Source of the DNA: Emcibacter sp.
GTDB lineage: Bacteria; Pseudomonadota; Alphaproteobacteria; Sphingomonadales; Emcibacteraceae
NCBI RefSeq assembly: GCF_963675455.1
Contig: NZ_OY776217.1
Coordinates: 3,458,001 to 3,522,000, forward strand
Length of the DNA stretch: 64,000 nucleotides
Direction of reading: 5' to 3'
The notes beneath the pieces are model-generated. The model ran no database searches. It was not told the DNA's origin and was given only the letters and a program-made list of their open reading frames with translations. The translations under genes were made by a program, and so were the position numbers. Below, in pieces: positions 27,425 to 36,476 of the stretch. How positions within the stretch are numbered: position 1 is the stretch's first letter; every line of letters begins with the position of its first letter.

Positions 27425-28255
27425 TCAGGAGTCAACTTTTGTTACACGGGACAGTTCTGCCCGCCGACCGCGCAGACAATCCTGAAGACGCTTTTCGACA
27501 GTCCGGTGACAATATGTGGCCAGTTCCTTGCGGGTTTTAAACAGGTTGCGCGACACCGGCTTGTGGAAATGCACTTCCACTTCCACCTTCAGAAGGCGCA
27601 GAAAACTCCACAGGTGCGGCCCCAGATCCATGTCCCCGATCCAGGCGACCTTGAACAGGCTGTTTCGGTTTACCGGCATGTTGTTGATGCGCCGGTAAAC
27701 GATGGTAACAGGCTGCACCATCAGTTCATCCACATGCCCCTGCTCATCCACATGCAGATGCATTACCTTTTCCGTCACCCCGAACAGGGCGCTCTTGAAG
27801 GGCAAAACACGCGCACCATCCGAGGTGGTACCTTCCGGGAACAGGATCAGGTTATCGCCTTCCTTCATCCGGTCATGCAGTTCCTGCTTCTGATTGACGG
27901 CATCGGACCGGCGGCCGCGGTCAATGAAAATCGTCCGCTGCAAACCGGCCAGATAGCCCAGGACAGGCCAGCCGGACATTTCCTGCTTGGCGATAAAACA
28001 GGCGCCTTTGATAACCTTACCCAGAACCAGTATATCGACCCAGGACACATGGTTTGACACAAACAGAGTAGTAGCGCCTTCATGCGGTCTGCCTTCTGTC
28101 ATAATACGTATGTTCAGCGCCCGGCAAAGATTTCCATGCACCCAGTGGGGCCAGATTTTATATCCCGGAAATCTGATCTTTTTAAGAAGGATGGTCGGCG
28201 GCAAAAGGACAGTCAAATAGAACAGCGCTTTTACAATCCTGAAGTATGTCCGCAT
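27425..28255 (-). CDS. 1-acyl-glycerol-3-phosphate acyltransferase family protein
   Basis: A 276-residue PlsC-type acyltransferase with an N-terminal membrane helix. The catalytic HX4D is in SNHVSWVD and the glycerophosphate-binding motif is FPEGTTSDG. It probably makes phosphatidic acid or acylates another lyso-lipid (OlsA, which acts with OlsB in ornithine lipid synthesis, is also of this family). Between fur and miaB, a common alphaproteobacterial order. Confidence 0.88.
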   Translation of the reverse strand: MRTYFRIVKALFYLTVLLPPTILLKKIRFPGYKIWPHWVHGNLCRALNIRIMTEGRPHEGATTLFVSNHVSWVDILVLGKVIKGACFIAKQEMSGWPVLGYLAGLQRTIFIDRGRRSDAVNQKQELHDRMKEGDNLILFPEGTTSDGARVLPFKSALFGVTEKVMHLHVDEQGHVDELMVQPVTIVYRRINNMPVNRNSLFKVAWIGDMDLGPHLWSFLRLLKVEVEVHFHKPVSRNLFKTRKELATYCHRTVEKRLQDCLRGRRAELSRVTKVDS

Positions 28256-28359
28256 ATAATACCGTCTAAAATTTCTTCATCGCATACACAATACCACGCA
28301 TATACCTGCAAGGCTGCGTCTATATCATCAGATGAGTAATAATGCCAGCTTTTAGAAAC

Positions 28360-28767
28360 CTATTTGATTTTGGTTCCATAAAGTTCCAGCCGGTGATCGA
28401 CCAGTTTGTAGCCCAGTTTTTTAGCGATTTCTTCCTGCAGGGCCTCGATTTCCGTTTCGTTGAATTCGATAACCTCACCGGTCTCGATATCTATCAGGTG
28501 ATCATGGTGCTCATCGGGCACAGGCTCATAGCGGGAACGGCCGTCCCGAAAATCATGACGTTCGAGAATGCCGGCTTCTTCAAAAAGACGTACTGTGCGA
28601 TAGACCGTGGCAATACTGATATTTGAATCGATATCGACAGCACGGCGGTATACTTCCTCCACATCGGGATGATCTTCAGCCTCGGACAGAACCCGCGCAA
28701 TGATCCTGCGCTGGTCGGTCATTCGCATGCCTTTCTCGATACAGAGATTTTCGATTTCTGATGTCAT
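28360..28767 (-). CDS. fur: Fur-family transcriptional regulator
   Basis: A 135-residue metal-responsive repressor with an N-terminal winged helix (VEEVYRRAVDI, SIATVYRTVRLFEEAG) and dimerisation domain with the regulatory metal-site residues DEHHDHLID. There is no C-terminal structural CXXC pair, as in many alphaproteobacterial Fur/Mur proteins. It could respond to iron or manganese. The strong Fur box before bfd supports an active Fur-type protein in this genome. It has its own promoter. Confidence 0.88.
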   Translation of the reverse strand: MTSEIENLCIEKGMRMTDQRRIIARVLSEAEDHPDVEEVYRRAVDIDSNISIATVYRTVRLFEEAGILERHDFRDGRSRYEPVPDEHHDHLIDIETGEVIEFNETEIEALQEEIAKKLGYKLVDHRLELYGTKIK

Positions 28768-28821
28768 TTTTTGCCCTGACTATTTTCCCTGTTATATGTT
28801 AGGTATCCGTAAAATATACAC

Positions 28822-28851
28822 ATTCTAGCACCCTGCGCCAGTGTTTATCAA
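28822..28851 (-). promoter_or_regulatory. Putative fur promoter
   Basis: On the minus strand, TTGATA (28851-28846), an 18-base spacer and TAGAAT (28827-28822) lie 55-85 bases before the fur ATG. Five of six match in each hexamer. Confidence 0.5.
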
Positions 28852-28905
28852 GCTTGCGTTCCCGGCCTGTAGAAAAACACCGGCCCCGCTGTGACGGCAC
28901 ACAAT

Positions 28906-29382
28906 TCATTTCAGGGTAGAGGCCATGACAACCGCATCCTGCGAACTTTCCGCCTCGCCAGAATAATAATTTTTGCGCCGCCCGACTTCCTGAAATCCCT
29001 GGCTGTCATAAAGCGCCCGGGCCGCCACGTTATCCGCCCTTACCTCCAGGAAAAGTCTGTTCACACTAAACTGGTTACCCAGGAATTCCCGGACGTGCGC
29101 CATCATTTCTGAAGCCAGTCCCTGCTGCCGGAATTCCGGCACGATGGTAATGGTGAGGATTTCGGCTTCGTCGGCGACCTGCCGGACAAGAACAAACCCG
29201 ACCGGCACATCAATGCGAAGAGCCAGAAAAGTGAAAGTCCCGGGCATGGCCAAAAGGGTTTCGAATTCCTGCTCTGTCCAGACTCTCTCCGGCCCGTCGC
29301 TGAACCCCATGTCGTGAAGTTCCGCCAGGATACCGGCCGCTTCCCTCCCCATGATTTGAAAGGTTATGGCGTGACCGGTCAT
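28906..29382 (-). CDS. rimI: Ribosomal protein S18-alanine N-acetyltransferase
   Basis: A 158-residue GNAT enzyme. The acetyl-CoA pyrophosphate loop is in the EFRQQGLASEMM stretch, and the RimI C-terminal VRADNVAARALYDSQGF motif is present. It overlaps tsaB by four bases (ATGA); the tsaB-rimI pair is widely conserved. The substrate is inferred from family and context. Confidence 0.9.
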   Translation of the reverse strand: MTGHAITFQIMGREAAGILAELHDMGFSDGPERVWTEQEFETLLAMPGTFTFLALRIDVPVGFVLVRQVADEAEILTITIVPEFRQQGLASEMMAHVREFLGNQFSVNRLFLEVRADNVAARALYDSQGFQEVGRRKNYYSGEAESSQDAVVMASTLK

Positions 29383-30092
29383 TTACTTTCCTGAAAAGGA
29401 AGCGGCACGACTTTTGGTTTTATGGCGTCCGGCGCCCGCAGATAAAGAGGGGCAACCCGGCGTTCCCCTTCGAAACGTTCAGGTGACCGGGCGGCCATTT
29501 TTGCCAGAATTCTGGCGTCAGGTTGCGGATTGACATTCGGCAACTGGATATTTTCCAGACGTTCTTCCGGCAGGATATCCCTGATCAGATCAACTCCGGT
29601 ACCAATCAGGATGCATTTTTCCTTTGGCATATCGTCCCCGATCCGCTCAAGAACCACTGCCCTCGCCTCCGACTGCGGCTCTAAAAGTCCACCCTCATAG
29701 GAAAAAATCTGGAAATAAACCTCACCGCGCCGGGCATCATGGGCCACACAGACGGGCCCCTCCGGAATATCTTCCCGCCCGATAATGTTATGGGCGACCA
29801 CTTCCAGACTGGTAAAACCGGCCAGCGGAATACCGAGGGCCAGACTCAAGCCCTTGGCGGCGGACAAACCGATACGTACCCCGGTAAAGGTTCCCGGCCC
29901 GCGTGTACTCGCAATCCCCTGAATGTCAGATCTGGCAAAACGAGCCTTATCAAGCACCTCCTCGACCATGGGCATCAGCCGTTCGGCATGTCCCCGCATG
30001 CGCTCTTCATAGCGCCAGGCAACAAGCTCCCCCTCCACCAGAAGGGCTGCGGAACAGGCCCCCAGGGCTGTATCAATGGCCAGAATATTCAT
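29379..30092 (-). CDS. tsaB: tRNA threonylcarbamoyladenosine synthesis protein TsaB
   Basis: A 237-residue ASKHA-fold protein starting MNILAIDTALGACS, with the family motif STRGPGTFTGVRIGLSAAKG. It is the non-catalytic partner of TsaD and TsaE in making t6A37 on ANN-decoding tRNAs; those partners are not in the window. It is coupled to rimI downstream. Confidence 0.95.
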   Translation of the reverse strand: MNILAIDTALGACSAALLVEGELVAWRYEERMRGHAERLMPMVEEVLDKARFARSDIQGIASTRGPGTFTGVRIGLSAAKGLSLALGIPLAGFTSLEVVAHNIIGREDIPEGPVCVAHDARRGEVYFQIFSYEGGLLEPQSEARAVVLERIGDDMPKEKCILIGTGVDLIRDILPEERLENIQLPNVNPQPDARILAKMAARSPERFEGERRVAPLYLRAPDAIKPKVVPLPFQESK

Positions 30093-30125
30093 TTGATTAT
30101 TTACCTTAACCGACTTCTATCGGCC

Positions 30126-30722
30126 CTACAGAATTTTACAGGCCTGATTGAACGTCAGTCTTTCCTGACGGGGCGGAAGACTGTCCCTGTCACCATATCC
30201 CATGGCACAGATGAAATTCGCCTTTACATTTGTCCCGTCAAAGAAAGCTTTCTCAACGGCTTCGGCATCAAAACCTGACATGGGACAACAGTCAAGCCCG
30301 AGGGCCCGGGCGGCAACCATCAGATACGCTCCCTGCAGGCTCGAATTTCGGAAAGCAGTTTCCCGGGTAAATTTCTCATTGCCCGCAAAGTATTTTTCCA
30401 CCCCCGGCGCCAGCTTGAACAGTTCCGGCAGGGTCTTTGGAAAATCCATGTCATAGCCGACAATGACGGTAAAGGGCGCCGTGAGGATTTTTTCCCGGTT
30501 GCTGTCCATGGCACAGGCGGCAAGCTTTTCCCGGGCTTCGGCACTCTGTGTCATCACAAAACGAGCCGGCGAGGCATTGAAGGCGGTTGGCCCCCACCTG
30601 AGCAGATCATAAACGGCCCTGATCGTAACGTCGGAAACCGGACGGTTCTGCCATCCCTTGAAGGAACGGGCTTCACGGAAAATTACATCCATGTCCCGGT
30701 CAGAGAGAATTTGATCAGTCAT
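30126..30722 (-). CDS. RutE-like malonic semialdehyde reductase / nitroreductase
   Basis: A 198-residue FMN-dependent nitroreductase-fold protein. The beginning (RSFKGWQNRPVSD, then LLRWGPTAFNASPARFV) and end (DRDSLPPRQERLTF) match the HadB/RutE subgroup. In E. coli RutE acts in uracil catabolism. No other rut genes are here, so the physiological substrate is uncertain. Confidence 0.85.
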   Translation of the reverse strand: MTDQILSDRDMDVIFREARSFKGWQNRPVSDVTIRAVYDLLRWGPTAFNASPARFVMTQSAEAREKLAACAMDSNREKILTAPFTVIVGYDMDFPKTLPELFKLAPGVEKYFAGNEKFTRETAFRNSSLQGAYLMVAARALGLDCCPMSGFDAEAVEKAFFDGTNVKANFICAMGYGDRDSLPPRQERLTFNQACKIL

Positions 30723-30949
30723 AATTTGTGCCCTTATCCGATAATCTTCTTTGAACCTTATTGGTCATGACCGAATATACAAACCGGTCTCCCGCTTGAA
30801 AATGACTAATTTCACTTTATTTGCCGCGCAGGTTGTTTCCAGCCTGCCGCCCTTCCGATCCGGTTCTGTCGGACGAGGAATTCCCTTTTGTCTCAAACCT
30901 GTATATACTCCGTTTTCAAATAATGAGTTCGGCAGTTTTCAGGGTTGGC

Positions 30950-32014
30950 ATGACAGTTTTTTCTTACGTCCACAAGCTGGTGTTTTTTGTTTTCTACAGC
31001 CTACTGGCCTTGGGTTTTCCGGCCATTCTGGCGGCACAGGAAACGGAGGATTCCGCGGTTGTCATCATGTATCACCGTTTTGGCGAAGACCAATACCCCA
31101 CCACCAATATCAGGCTTGAGCAGTTCCAGGCTCATATCGAGGAACTTAAACAGGAAAAATACAATGTGGTGCCGCTTTCAGAGGTAGTGGACGCTTTTCG
31201 GAACCACAAAAACCTGCCGGCGCGAACGGTCGTCATCACCATAGACGACGCCTATGTTTCAATTTACGAACAGGCCTGGCCGCTGTTGAAAGAGGCGGGT
31301 TTCCCCTTCACCCTCTTCACCTCTTCCGAACCAGTCGACCTTGGCGTGAACGGGTATATGAGCTGGGATCAGATCCGGGAAATGGACAAAGATCCCCTGG
31401 TCAGCATCGGTCACCACGGCCATACCCATAAGCACCTTTTGCAGATGTCCCCTGAACAGGCCCGGGCTGACCTGGAAACAGCATCCGCACGCTACAAGGC
31501 GGAGCTGGGATATATCCCCGATATTTTCGCCTATCCCTTTGGCGAATACAGCGCCGAAATTGGTAAAATAGTCAAATCCCTCGGCCTGAAAGCCGCCTTC
31601 GGTCAGCATTCCGGGACCGCCAGCAGCAGGTTTGATCTCTTCAGCCTGCCCAGGTTTGCATTCAATGAAAAATATGCTGACATCAACAGATTCCGGCTCA
31701 TCAGCAACTCCCGCGCCCTGCCGGTGCGGGATATTCTTCCGGCAGACCCGGTCATTACCCATAATCCGCCCCTGATCGGGTTTACCGTGGACAGCGATGT
31801 CAGGGGACTGTCAGCTATGAGCTGTTTCCCCTCGCACCTGAGTGAGGCAGCAGAACTGAATTTCATTGGCGGTAACCGGGTGGAAATTCGCTTCGACGCG
31901 CCCTTGCCCAAAGGCCGAAGCAGGGTAAACTGCACCATGCCTGGCCCGGGTGGCCGCTGGTACTGGTTCGGATTACCCTTTTTCATTCCCGGCGGCACAG
32001 AGCCGGTCAACTGA
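30950..32014 (+). CDS. Secreted polysaccharide deacetylase family protein
   Basis: About 354 residues: a signal peptide ending near AILAAQE, then a NodB-like carbohydrate esterase 4 domain with metal-binding pairs TIDDAY and HHGHTHKHL and the later AYPFGEY. The C-terminal ~100 residues (from about NPPLIGFTVDS) form a separate predicted beta-rich part that I do not recognise. It would deacetylate N-acetylated envelope or exo-polysaccharide. ATG 30950 has AGGG upstream and starts the signal peptide, so upstream in-frame starts are not used. Confidence 0.85.
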   Translation: MTVFSYVHKLVFFVFYSLLALGFPAILAAQETEDSAVVIMYHRFGEDQYPTTNIRLEQFQAHIEELKQEKYNVVPLSEVVDAFRNHKNLPARTVVITIDDAYVSIYEQAWPLLKEAGFPFTLFTSSEPVDLGVNGYMSWDQIREMDKDPLVSIGHHGHTHKHLLQMSPEQARADLETASARYKAELGYIPDIFAYPFGEYSAEIGKIVKSLGLKAAFGQHSGTASSRFDLFSLPRFAFNEKYADINRFRLISNSRALPVRDILPADPVITHNPPLIGFTVDSDVRGLSAMSCFPSHLSEAAELNFIGGNRVEIRFDAPLPKGRSRVNCTMPGPGGRWYWFGLPFFIPGGTEPVN

Positions 32015-32022
32015 TCCGCAGG

Positions 32023-32568
32023 TTAAACGGCTTCAACATTTTCCACTTCGGGAATATAATGTTTCAGCAGGTTCTGAATCCCGTACTTCAATGTGGCTGT
32101 TGAACTGGGACAACCGGCACAGGCGCCCTGCATATGCAGATAGACAGTACCTTCGCGAAAGGCGTGAAAGACGATATCTCCGCCGTCCCGCGCCACTGCC
32201 GGGCGCACACGTGTTTCAAGCAGTTCCTTGATCTGGGATACGATCTCGTCATCATCTTCCGAGGCCTCTGCCACGTCGCCGGACACTGTCGTCAACACCG
32301 GAATCCCGGCAGTGAAATGTTCCATGATTGTGCCGAGTATTACCGGCTTGAGTTCAGCCCAGTCTCGCCCGTCGCTGGTGATTGTAATAAAATCATACCC
32401 GAAGAAAACGCCTGCGACACCGGGAATGGCAAACAAAGCTACCGCCAGTGGTGACCGGGAGGCCTCTTCGGCATTTACAAAGTTGGCTGTTCCCTGTTCC
32501 AACACCGTCTCGCCCGGAAGAAATTTCAATGTGGCGGGGTTTGGAGTCTGTTCCGTCTGAATAAACAT
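32023..32568 (-). CDS. NifU family Fe-S carrier protein (Nfu-type)
   Basis: A 181-residue iron-sulfur carrier: an N-terminal Nfu_N domain (FIQTEQTPNPATLKFLPG) and a C-terminal NifU domain with CXXC in GACAGCPSST holding a [4Fe-4S] cluster for transfer to apo-proteins. It stands alone here, convergent with the deacetylase gene. Confidence 0.93.
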   Translation of the reverse strand: MFIQTEQTPNPATLKFLPGETVLEQGTANFVNAEEASRSPLAVALFAIPGVAGVFFGYDFITITSDGRDWAELKPVILGTIMEHFTAGIPVLTTVSGDVAEASEDDDEIVSQIKELLETRVRPAVARDGGDIVFHAFREGTVYLHMQGACAGCPSSTATLKYGIQNLLKHYIPEVENVEAV

Positions 32569-32643
32569 GTTTTTTACCCTGATCTAGTTTCCCATTACAT
32601 GGCAGGGAGAGCGATGGAAATCAAGACCAATTCAGTCTTTTTG

Positions 32644-32671
32644 TTGAGAATACCTATATTTCATATATATT
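32644..32671 (+). promoter_or_regulatory. Promoter of first binding-protein gene
   Basis: TTGAGA (32644-32649), a 16-base spacer and TATATT (32666-32671) predict a start of transcription near 32679. This lies downstream of the in-frame ATG at 32614 and so supports the GTG start at 32701. Confidence 0.55.
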
Positions 32672-32700
32672 ATGGTTTCATATGTATCCGAGGTGAAACA

Positions 32701-33417
32701 GTGCCATCCTGCCGCAACATATTAGTTTTCATCCTTTTCCTTCCATTTCAAATTGTAAATGCAACGGAAAAAGAGATGGAGTCATCCGGTGAAGACTTCC
32801 ATATCTGCATCCCCATAGAAATAACCTACGCCGTAGAACTCCGAAACATGGTCGTCAGTTCCTACAGGAAACTTGGCCGCGACGTGGAATGGCACATCCT
32901 GCCGGTAAACCGGTGTGTTTCAATGGTTAGTGAAGGGGTGCTGGACGCAGACATCGGACGCAGTTCCATTGTTGCGGAAAAATTTTCCAATCTCGTTGTA
33001 GTTCCCGTTCAGCTTTTTACCGCCGATATTAACCTCTATGCCCGCAAAAAAGTGAGGCAATCGTTGCCAGAAGCTGAAGCGCTTCTCATTGACAAATCCC
33101 TTGCTATTGGTTACCCGGCCGAAATCCTGTATGTCGTAAACATGATCGACAATGATAAATCCATCGGTGTCAGAAACGGTGAACAAATGATTTCACTGCT
33201 GCGCAAGGGAAGGGTGGATTTCATCCTGCTGCCCCAAGCGGAACAAAAACGGCTGCAAAATGAAGGTTTTCCCCTTGATGACCTGCATCTCGTCAAAGAG
33301 GGGTATATCAAGATTCCCGCCTTTCATATCCTCAACAGCAAGCATAAAACACTGGCCGCCGACCTTGCAAAACTGTTTCGGAATCACCTTAACAGCCGGG
33401 ACCTCTCCCCGAGATAA
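32701..33417 (+). CDS. Periplasmic solute-binding-like protein, copy 1
   Basis: A 238-residue protein with a signal peptide (ILVFILFLPFQIVNA) and a type-II periplasmic binding fold of the extracellular solute-binding family 3 kind. Shared landmarks with copy 2: a Cys in FHICIP, ILPVNRCVSM, EGVLDADIGR and LLRKGRVDFIL. GTG 32701 is chosen because AGGTGA precedes it and the predicted promoter lies just upstream. No permease or ATPase gene is nearby, so it may sense or sequester rather than feed a transporter. Ligand unknown. Confidence 0.75.
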   Translation: MPSCRNILVFILFLPFQIVNATEKEMESSGEDFHICIPIEITYAVELRNMVVSSYRKLGRDVEWHILPVNRCVSMVSEGVLDADIGRSSIVAEKFSNLVVVPVQLFTADINLYARKKVRQSLPEAEALLIDKSLAIGYPAEILYVVNMIDNDKSIGVRNGEQMISLLRKGRVDFILLPQAEQKRLQNEGFPLDDLHLVKEGYIKIPAFHILNSKHKTLAADLAKLFRNHLNSRDLSPR

Positions 33418-33499
33418 GATCATATGACTGGAAATTCTTCCTTAAGTTGATATATTGTATTATTATTCTCTTAATAATATTACTTCGGGATCAGAATAT

Positions 33500-34216
33500 A
33501 TGTATGCCTATTTGTGTATTGGTGTCTGCCTGTTCCTGATACTTAGCCAGGCCGATATCACAAAAGCCGGCACCCTGGACAACACCGGGGAACCCTTCAA
33601 CATCTGCACCCCACTGGAACTGAGCTATGATCCCAACCTCAAGGATCTGGTTACAAGCTCATACCAGACATTAAACATCAAAGTTCAGTGGCAAATTCTG
33701 CCGGCAGCCCGTTGTCTGTCTATGGCCAACGAAGGAGTTCTTGATGCCGATCTCGCACGCACTCCCACAGTAATCGAAAGATATCCCAATCTTATCATTG
33801 TTCCGGTCCAGATACTCTCTGTCGGGATAGACCTGTACGGTCTTGAGACGCCTGAAAACATGCCTCCGGCCCCCTCAAAACTCCTTGCCAACCAGTCACT
33901 CACCATAGCCTACCCGAATAACTCGGTTTACATTGAAAATATGGTCAGCAACCCTAATTCAATCGGCACCAACAGTGGTGAGCATATGATAAAGTTACTG
34001 AGAAAAGGTCGGGTCGATTATATTTTAATTCCCAGAATAGAACTCCAGCGGCTGAAAAAAGCCGGTTCCAATGTTGATGACCTCACTCTGATCAGGGAAA
34101 ATTACGTTGAGATCAAAGGATATCACATCCTTCACCGGAAACATGAGGCGCTCGTCGAAAAGCTGGAAGCAGAATTTAAAAAGACTATTGCGGAACGAAA
34201 TTCCATGCCCGACTAG
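33500..34216 (+). CDS. Periplasmic solute-binding-like protein, copy 2
   Basis: A tandem paralogue of the preceding gene, also 238 residues. Signal peptide (MYAYLCIGVCLFLILSQAD), then the same landmarks: FNICTP, ILPAARCLSM, EGVLDADLAR and LLRKGRVDYIL. ATG 33500 is preferred to a TTG at 33455. The 82-base gap between copies is AT-rich, with an inverted repeat TATTATT/AATAATA before copy 2, so it may have its own promoter. It ends three bases before a convergent universal stress gene. Confidence 0.75.
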   Translation: MYAYLCIGVCLFLILSQADITKAGTLDNTGEPFNICTPLELSYDPNLKDLVTSSYQTLNIKVQWQILPAARCLSMANEGVLDADLARTPTVIERYPNLIIVPVQILSVGIDLYGLETPENMPPAPSKLLANQSLTIAYPNNSVYIENMVSNPNSIGTNSGEHMIKLLRKGRVDYILIPRIELQRLKKAGSNVDDLTLIRENYVEIKGYHILHRKHEALVEKLEAEFKKTIAERNSMPD

Positions 34217-34219
34217 AAC

Positions 34220-34693
34220 TCAGACAAACTTGTCAATTTCCTCTTCGGTCATATTCCCCGGGACGACCAGAACCGGCATGTGGCAGACCCCAAGCAATTC
34301 TTCTCGGAATATTCTGATTAATGGCCCCGGGTCTCCATCAACTTCAGCCCCCAATACCAGCAGATGAACATCCTGATCCTCGGAAATATATTCCGCGATC
34401 ACTTCCCGCGGTTCGCCCGAGCGGATAACGATTTCGGGTGTCATACCCGACAGCGCCTCAACCTCACGGGCAAAACCTGTCAGCATTTCCTCGGCTTGCT
34501 GACGGGCTTCTTCCTCCATCAGTTCGCGGACGCTTACCCAGTGCTGGAAATCAGCCGGCGGTATGATGTACAGCATCACCAGACTTCCACCAACCTTGGA
34601 TGCCCGCAGGCTTGCCAGGCGAAGAACTTTCTTAAACTCCGGCGTATCGTCGGCGACAACCAGAAACTTCCACTTACGGTCCAGGTGGGACAT
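34220..34693 (-). CDS. Universal stress protein family protein
   Basis: A 157-residue single UspA domain (KFLVVADDTPEFKKVLRLA at the start, HLLVLGAE and MPVLVVPG near the end). The usual Gly-rich nucleotide loop before the final strand is not clear, so ATP binding is doubtful. The gene is monocistronic and convergent with the binding-protein pair. Confidence 0.88.
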   Translation of the reverse strand: MSHLDRKWKFLVVADDTPEFKKVLRLASLRASKVGGSLVMLYIIPPADFQHWVSVRELMEEEARQQAEEMLTGFAREVEALSGMTPEIVIRSGEPREVIAEYISEDQDVHLLVLGAEVDGDPGPLIRIFREELLGVCHMPVLVVPGNMTEEEIDKFV

Positions 34694-34763
34694 CCATTCC
34701 TATCCCTGTATGATTATTCTTGGACACATTGTGCCACCCGCAGGGAGGGATTGGCAACAGGAA

Positions 34764-35729
34764 TTATTTGAGCAGAATATTGGCCAGTTCCTTGAGCTGG
34801 GTCCTGGCCCGCAGCAGATAAAACCCCTGAGCGGCAAGATGATTTGGCAAAAACATGGAATCCGGCGAGCAATTGGACACCACTAGCGGGTCAAGAGCAA
34901 TAATGGCAGCAAGGCTTTTTTCCATTTCATCCCAGGTAGTCGATAGCTCACGATCCGAGACGATCTGGTCAAAATCCTGGCGAAGTCCCTTTAAAATCAT
35001 GTAGTAGGCATAAGCCTGTCCCTTGACGTTATAAAAAACATCATCTGCCTCCATATCAAACATGCAGCCAATCCCTTCCCGGATATGCCGGTCAATGCTG
35101 GCTGAGGAGGCGCCGACATCCAGGGAAAAACGGTCAAGGGTGGCAAGCAGGTTGTCCCCTCTCCTCTCAAACACCGCCGCCCCGTCTGCAAGACGTTTGT
35201 TATAGGCGCGGAGCTTGTTCAGCCCGGCCCGGTATTGTGCTTCGGACGAGGACACCGGAAGCAGGGAAATGGACGGTTCCCATACCCACTGGTCGCCGGC
35301 ATACTGAAGGGCGCTGGTGGCATTTTTCAGATCAGGGTCTTCCATGCTTGACCCGCGGGTGCGGCCAAGCTGGTCCTTGAGATCATAACTGAAGCGGGCC
35401 ACCGCCGCGACAATACCCTGCTGGAAATGGGCCATATTATCGAGAAAGGCGCTGGGGTAGAAAAAGGGATCATTGCTGATCCAGGCATGTTTGTTCACTT
35501 CCCGGTCAACAAGGGCAGACGCCATGGCCACCGCATAGCTGGAACTACCCTTGCGAACATAGCTGTCCGGTTCGAACTCGGGATCGTCACCCACCGTGTG
35601 GATAAGCATGGCTCCCAGTGTAAAATAGAGGATGACGAGGACCAACAACCCAAGCATCAGGGACCGGACCAGGGAAAAGCTCATATGGTCTGCGACCCAG
35701 TATCTGAAATCAGTGAACTTCTGCCACAT
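34764..35729 (-). CDS. DUF2333 family membrane-anchored protein
   Basis: A 321-residue protein with one N-terminal transmembrane helix (about residues 20-45, SLMLGLLVLVILYFTLGAML) and a large periplasmic helical domain. It matches the DUF2333 family, of unknown function. It is 26 bases downstream of the DUF4136 lipoprotein gene in the same direction, so both are probably envelope proteins of one transcript. Confidence 0.85.
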   Translation of the reverse strand: MWQKFTDFRYWVADHMSFSLVRSLMLGLLVLVILYFTLGAMLIHTVGDDPEFEPDSYVRKGSSSYAVAMASALVDREVNKHAWISNDPFFYPSAFLDNMAHFQQGIVAAVARFSYDLKDQLGRTRGSSMEDPDLKNATSALQYAGDQWVWEPSISLLPVSSSEAQYRAGLNKLRAYNKRLADGAAVFERRGDNLLATLDRFSLDVGASSASIDRHIREGIGCMFDMEADDVFYNVKGQAYAYYMILKGLRQDFDQIVSDRELSTTWDEMEKSLAAIIALDPLVVSNCSPDSMFLPNHLAAQGFYLLRARTQLKELANILLK

Positions 35730-35755
35730 GAACCTGCCCCCGGCTGAATATGATG

Positions 35756-36415
35756 TTATTTGTCAAGATCCAGCACAACTTTCTGGGTTGTACCACTTGT
35801 TCCCGGAAAATTCTGGAACAGGGCGCGGATCATAAGAGGTACAAGTTCCGTCAGGTCTTTGCTTCGTCCGATTCCCTCTACCCGTCCTTCATAAATATTC
35901 TTGGCGCCTTCAAAATTCGGCCTGATATTTACTTTTAGAATGCGATTGTATTTCACATAGCTCTGCACTTCGGGACGGTGATGGAAACCACCATACATCC
36001 AGGGTGACCGATATGGCCAGTAGGGACGGTAATAATAGCTGTAGTACCCATAGTAATAGGGATCATAGAACCCCCAGTCCCAGTAGCTATGAGGATAAAA
36101 CCCGCCAAAAGTACGGACAAAGACCTTGCCGTCATCCACGCCATAATCCAGTTCCACGATGAGGTCGGCAGTCCCGCCGGCGGCCGGCTTATACCCCAGT
36201 TTGCCAAGCTCGTTGCCAAGAATATTGGCATAGGTGGCAAATTCCAGACTTCCCTGCAAACTCTCATCCATGGGGACGATCACGATCTTTTCCCCGGTCG
36301 GCCGGGATAGTGAATGGAAACTGGTCACATCTGAGGTAAAGGTGTTGGCGCATGCGGAAAGCATGCCGAGAAGACAGAGCGCAAAAACGGTTTTAATCAC
36401 ATTTCTCATGAACAT
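35756..36415 (-). CDS. DUF4136 family lipoprotein
   Basis: A 219-residue lipoprotein with lipobox MLSAC and a DUF4136-like body. The middle (about residues 105-150) is exceptionally rich in Tyr, Trp, Pro and Gly. DUF4136 lipoproteins are periplasmic or outer-membrane proteins without an established role. An AAAGG site precedes the first ATG, and a strong promoter lies in the end of trpS. DUF2333 follows. Confidence 0.82.
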   Translation of the reverse strand: MFMRNVIKTVFALCLLGMLSACANTFTSDVTSFHSLSRPTGEKIVIVPMDESLQGSLEFATYANILGNELGKLGYKPAAGGTADLIVELDYGVDDGKVFVRTFGGFYPHSYWDWGFYDPYYYGYYSYYYRPYWPYRSPWMYGGFHHRPEVQSYVKYNRILKVNIRPNFEGAKNIYEGRVEGIGRSKDLTELVPLMIRALFQNFPGTSGTTQKVVLDLDK

Positions 36416-36447
36416 TACCTTTCTTTTCCCTGTCCCACATGATGTGT

Positions 36448-36476
36448 AATATAATAGCCTACTCTCATGGTTTCAA
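36448..36476 (-). promoter_or_regulatory. Promoter of DUF4136 lipoprotein gene
   Basis: On the minus strand, TTGAAA (36476-36471), a 17-base spacer and TATATT (36453-36448) match five of six in both hexamers. The -35 lies within the last codons of trpS. Confidence 0.6.
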
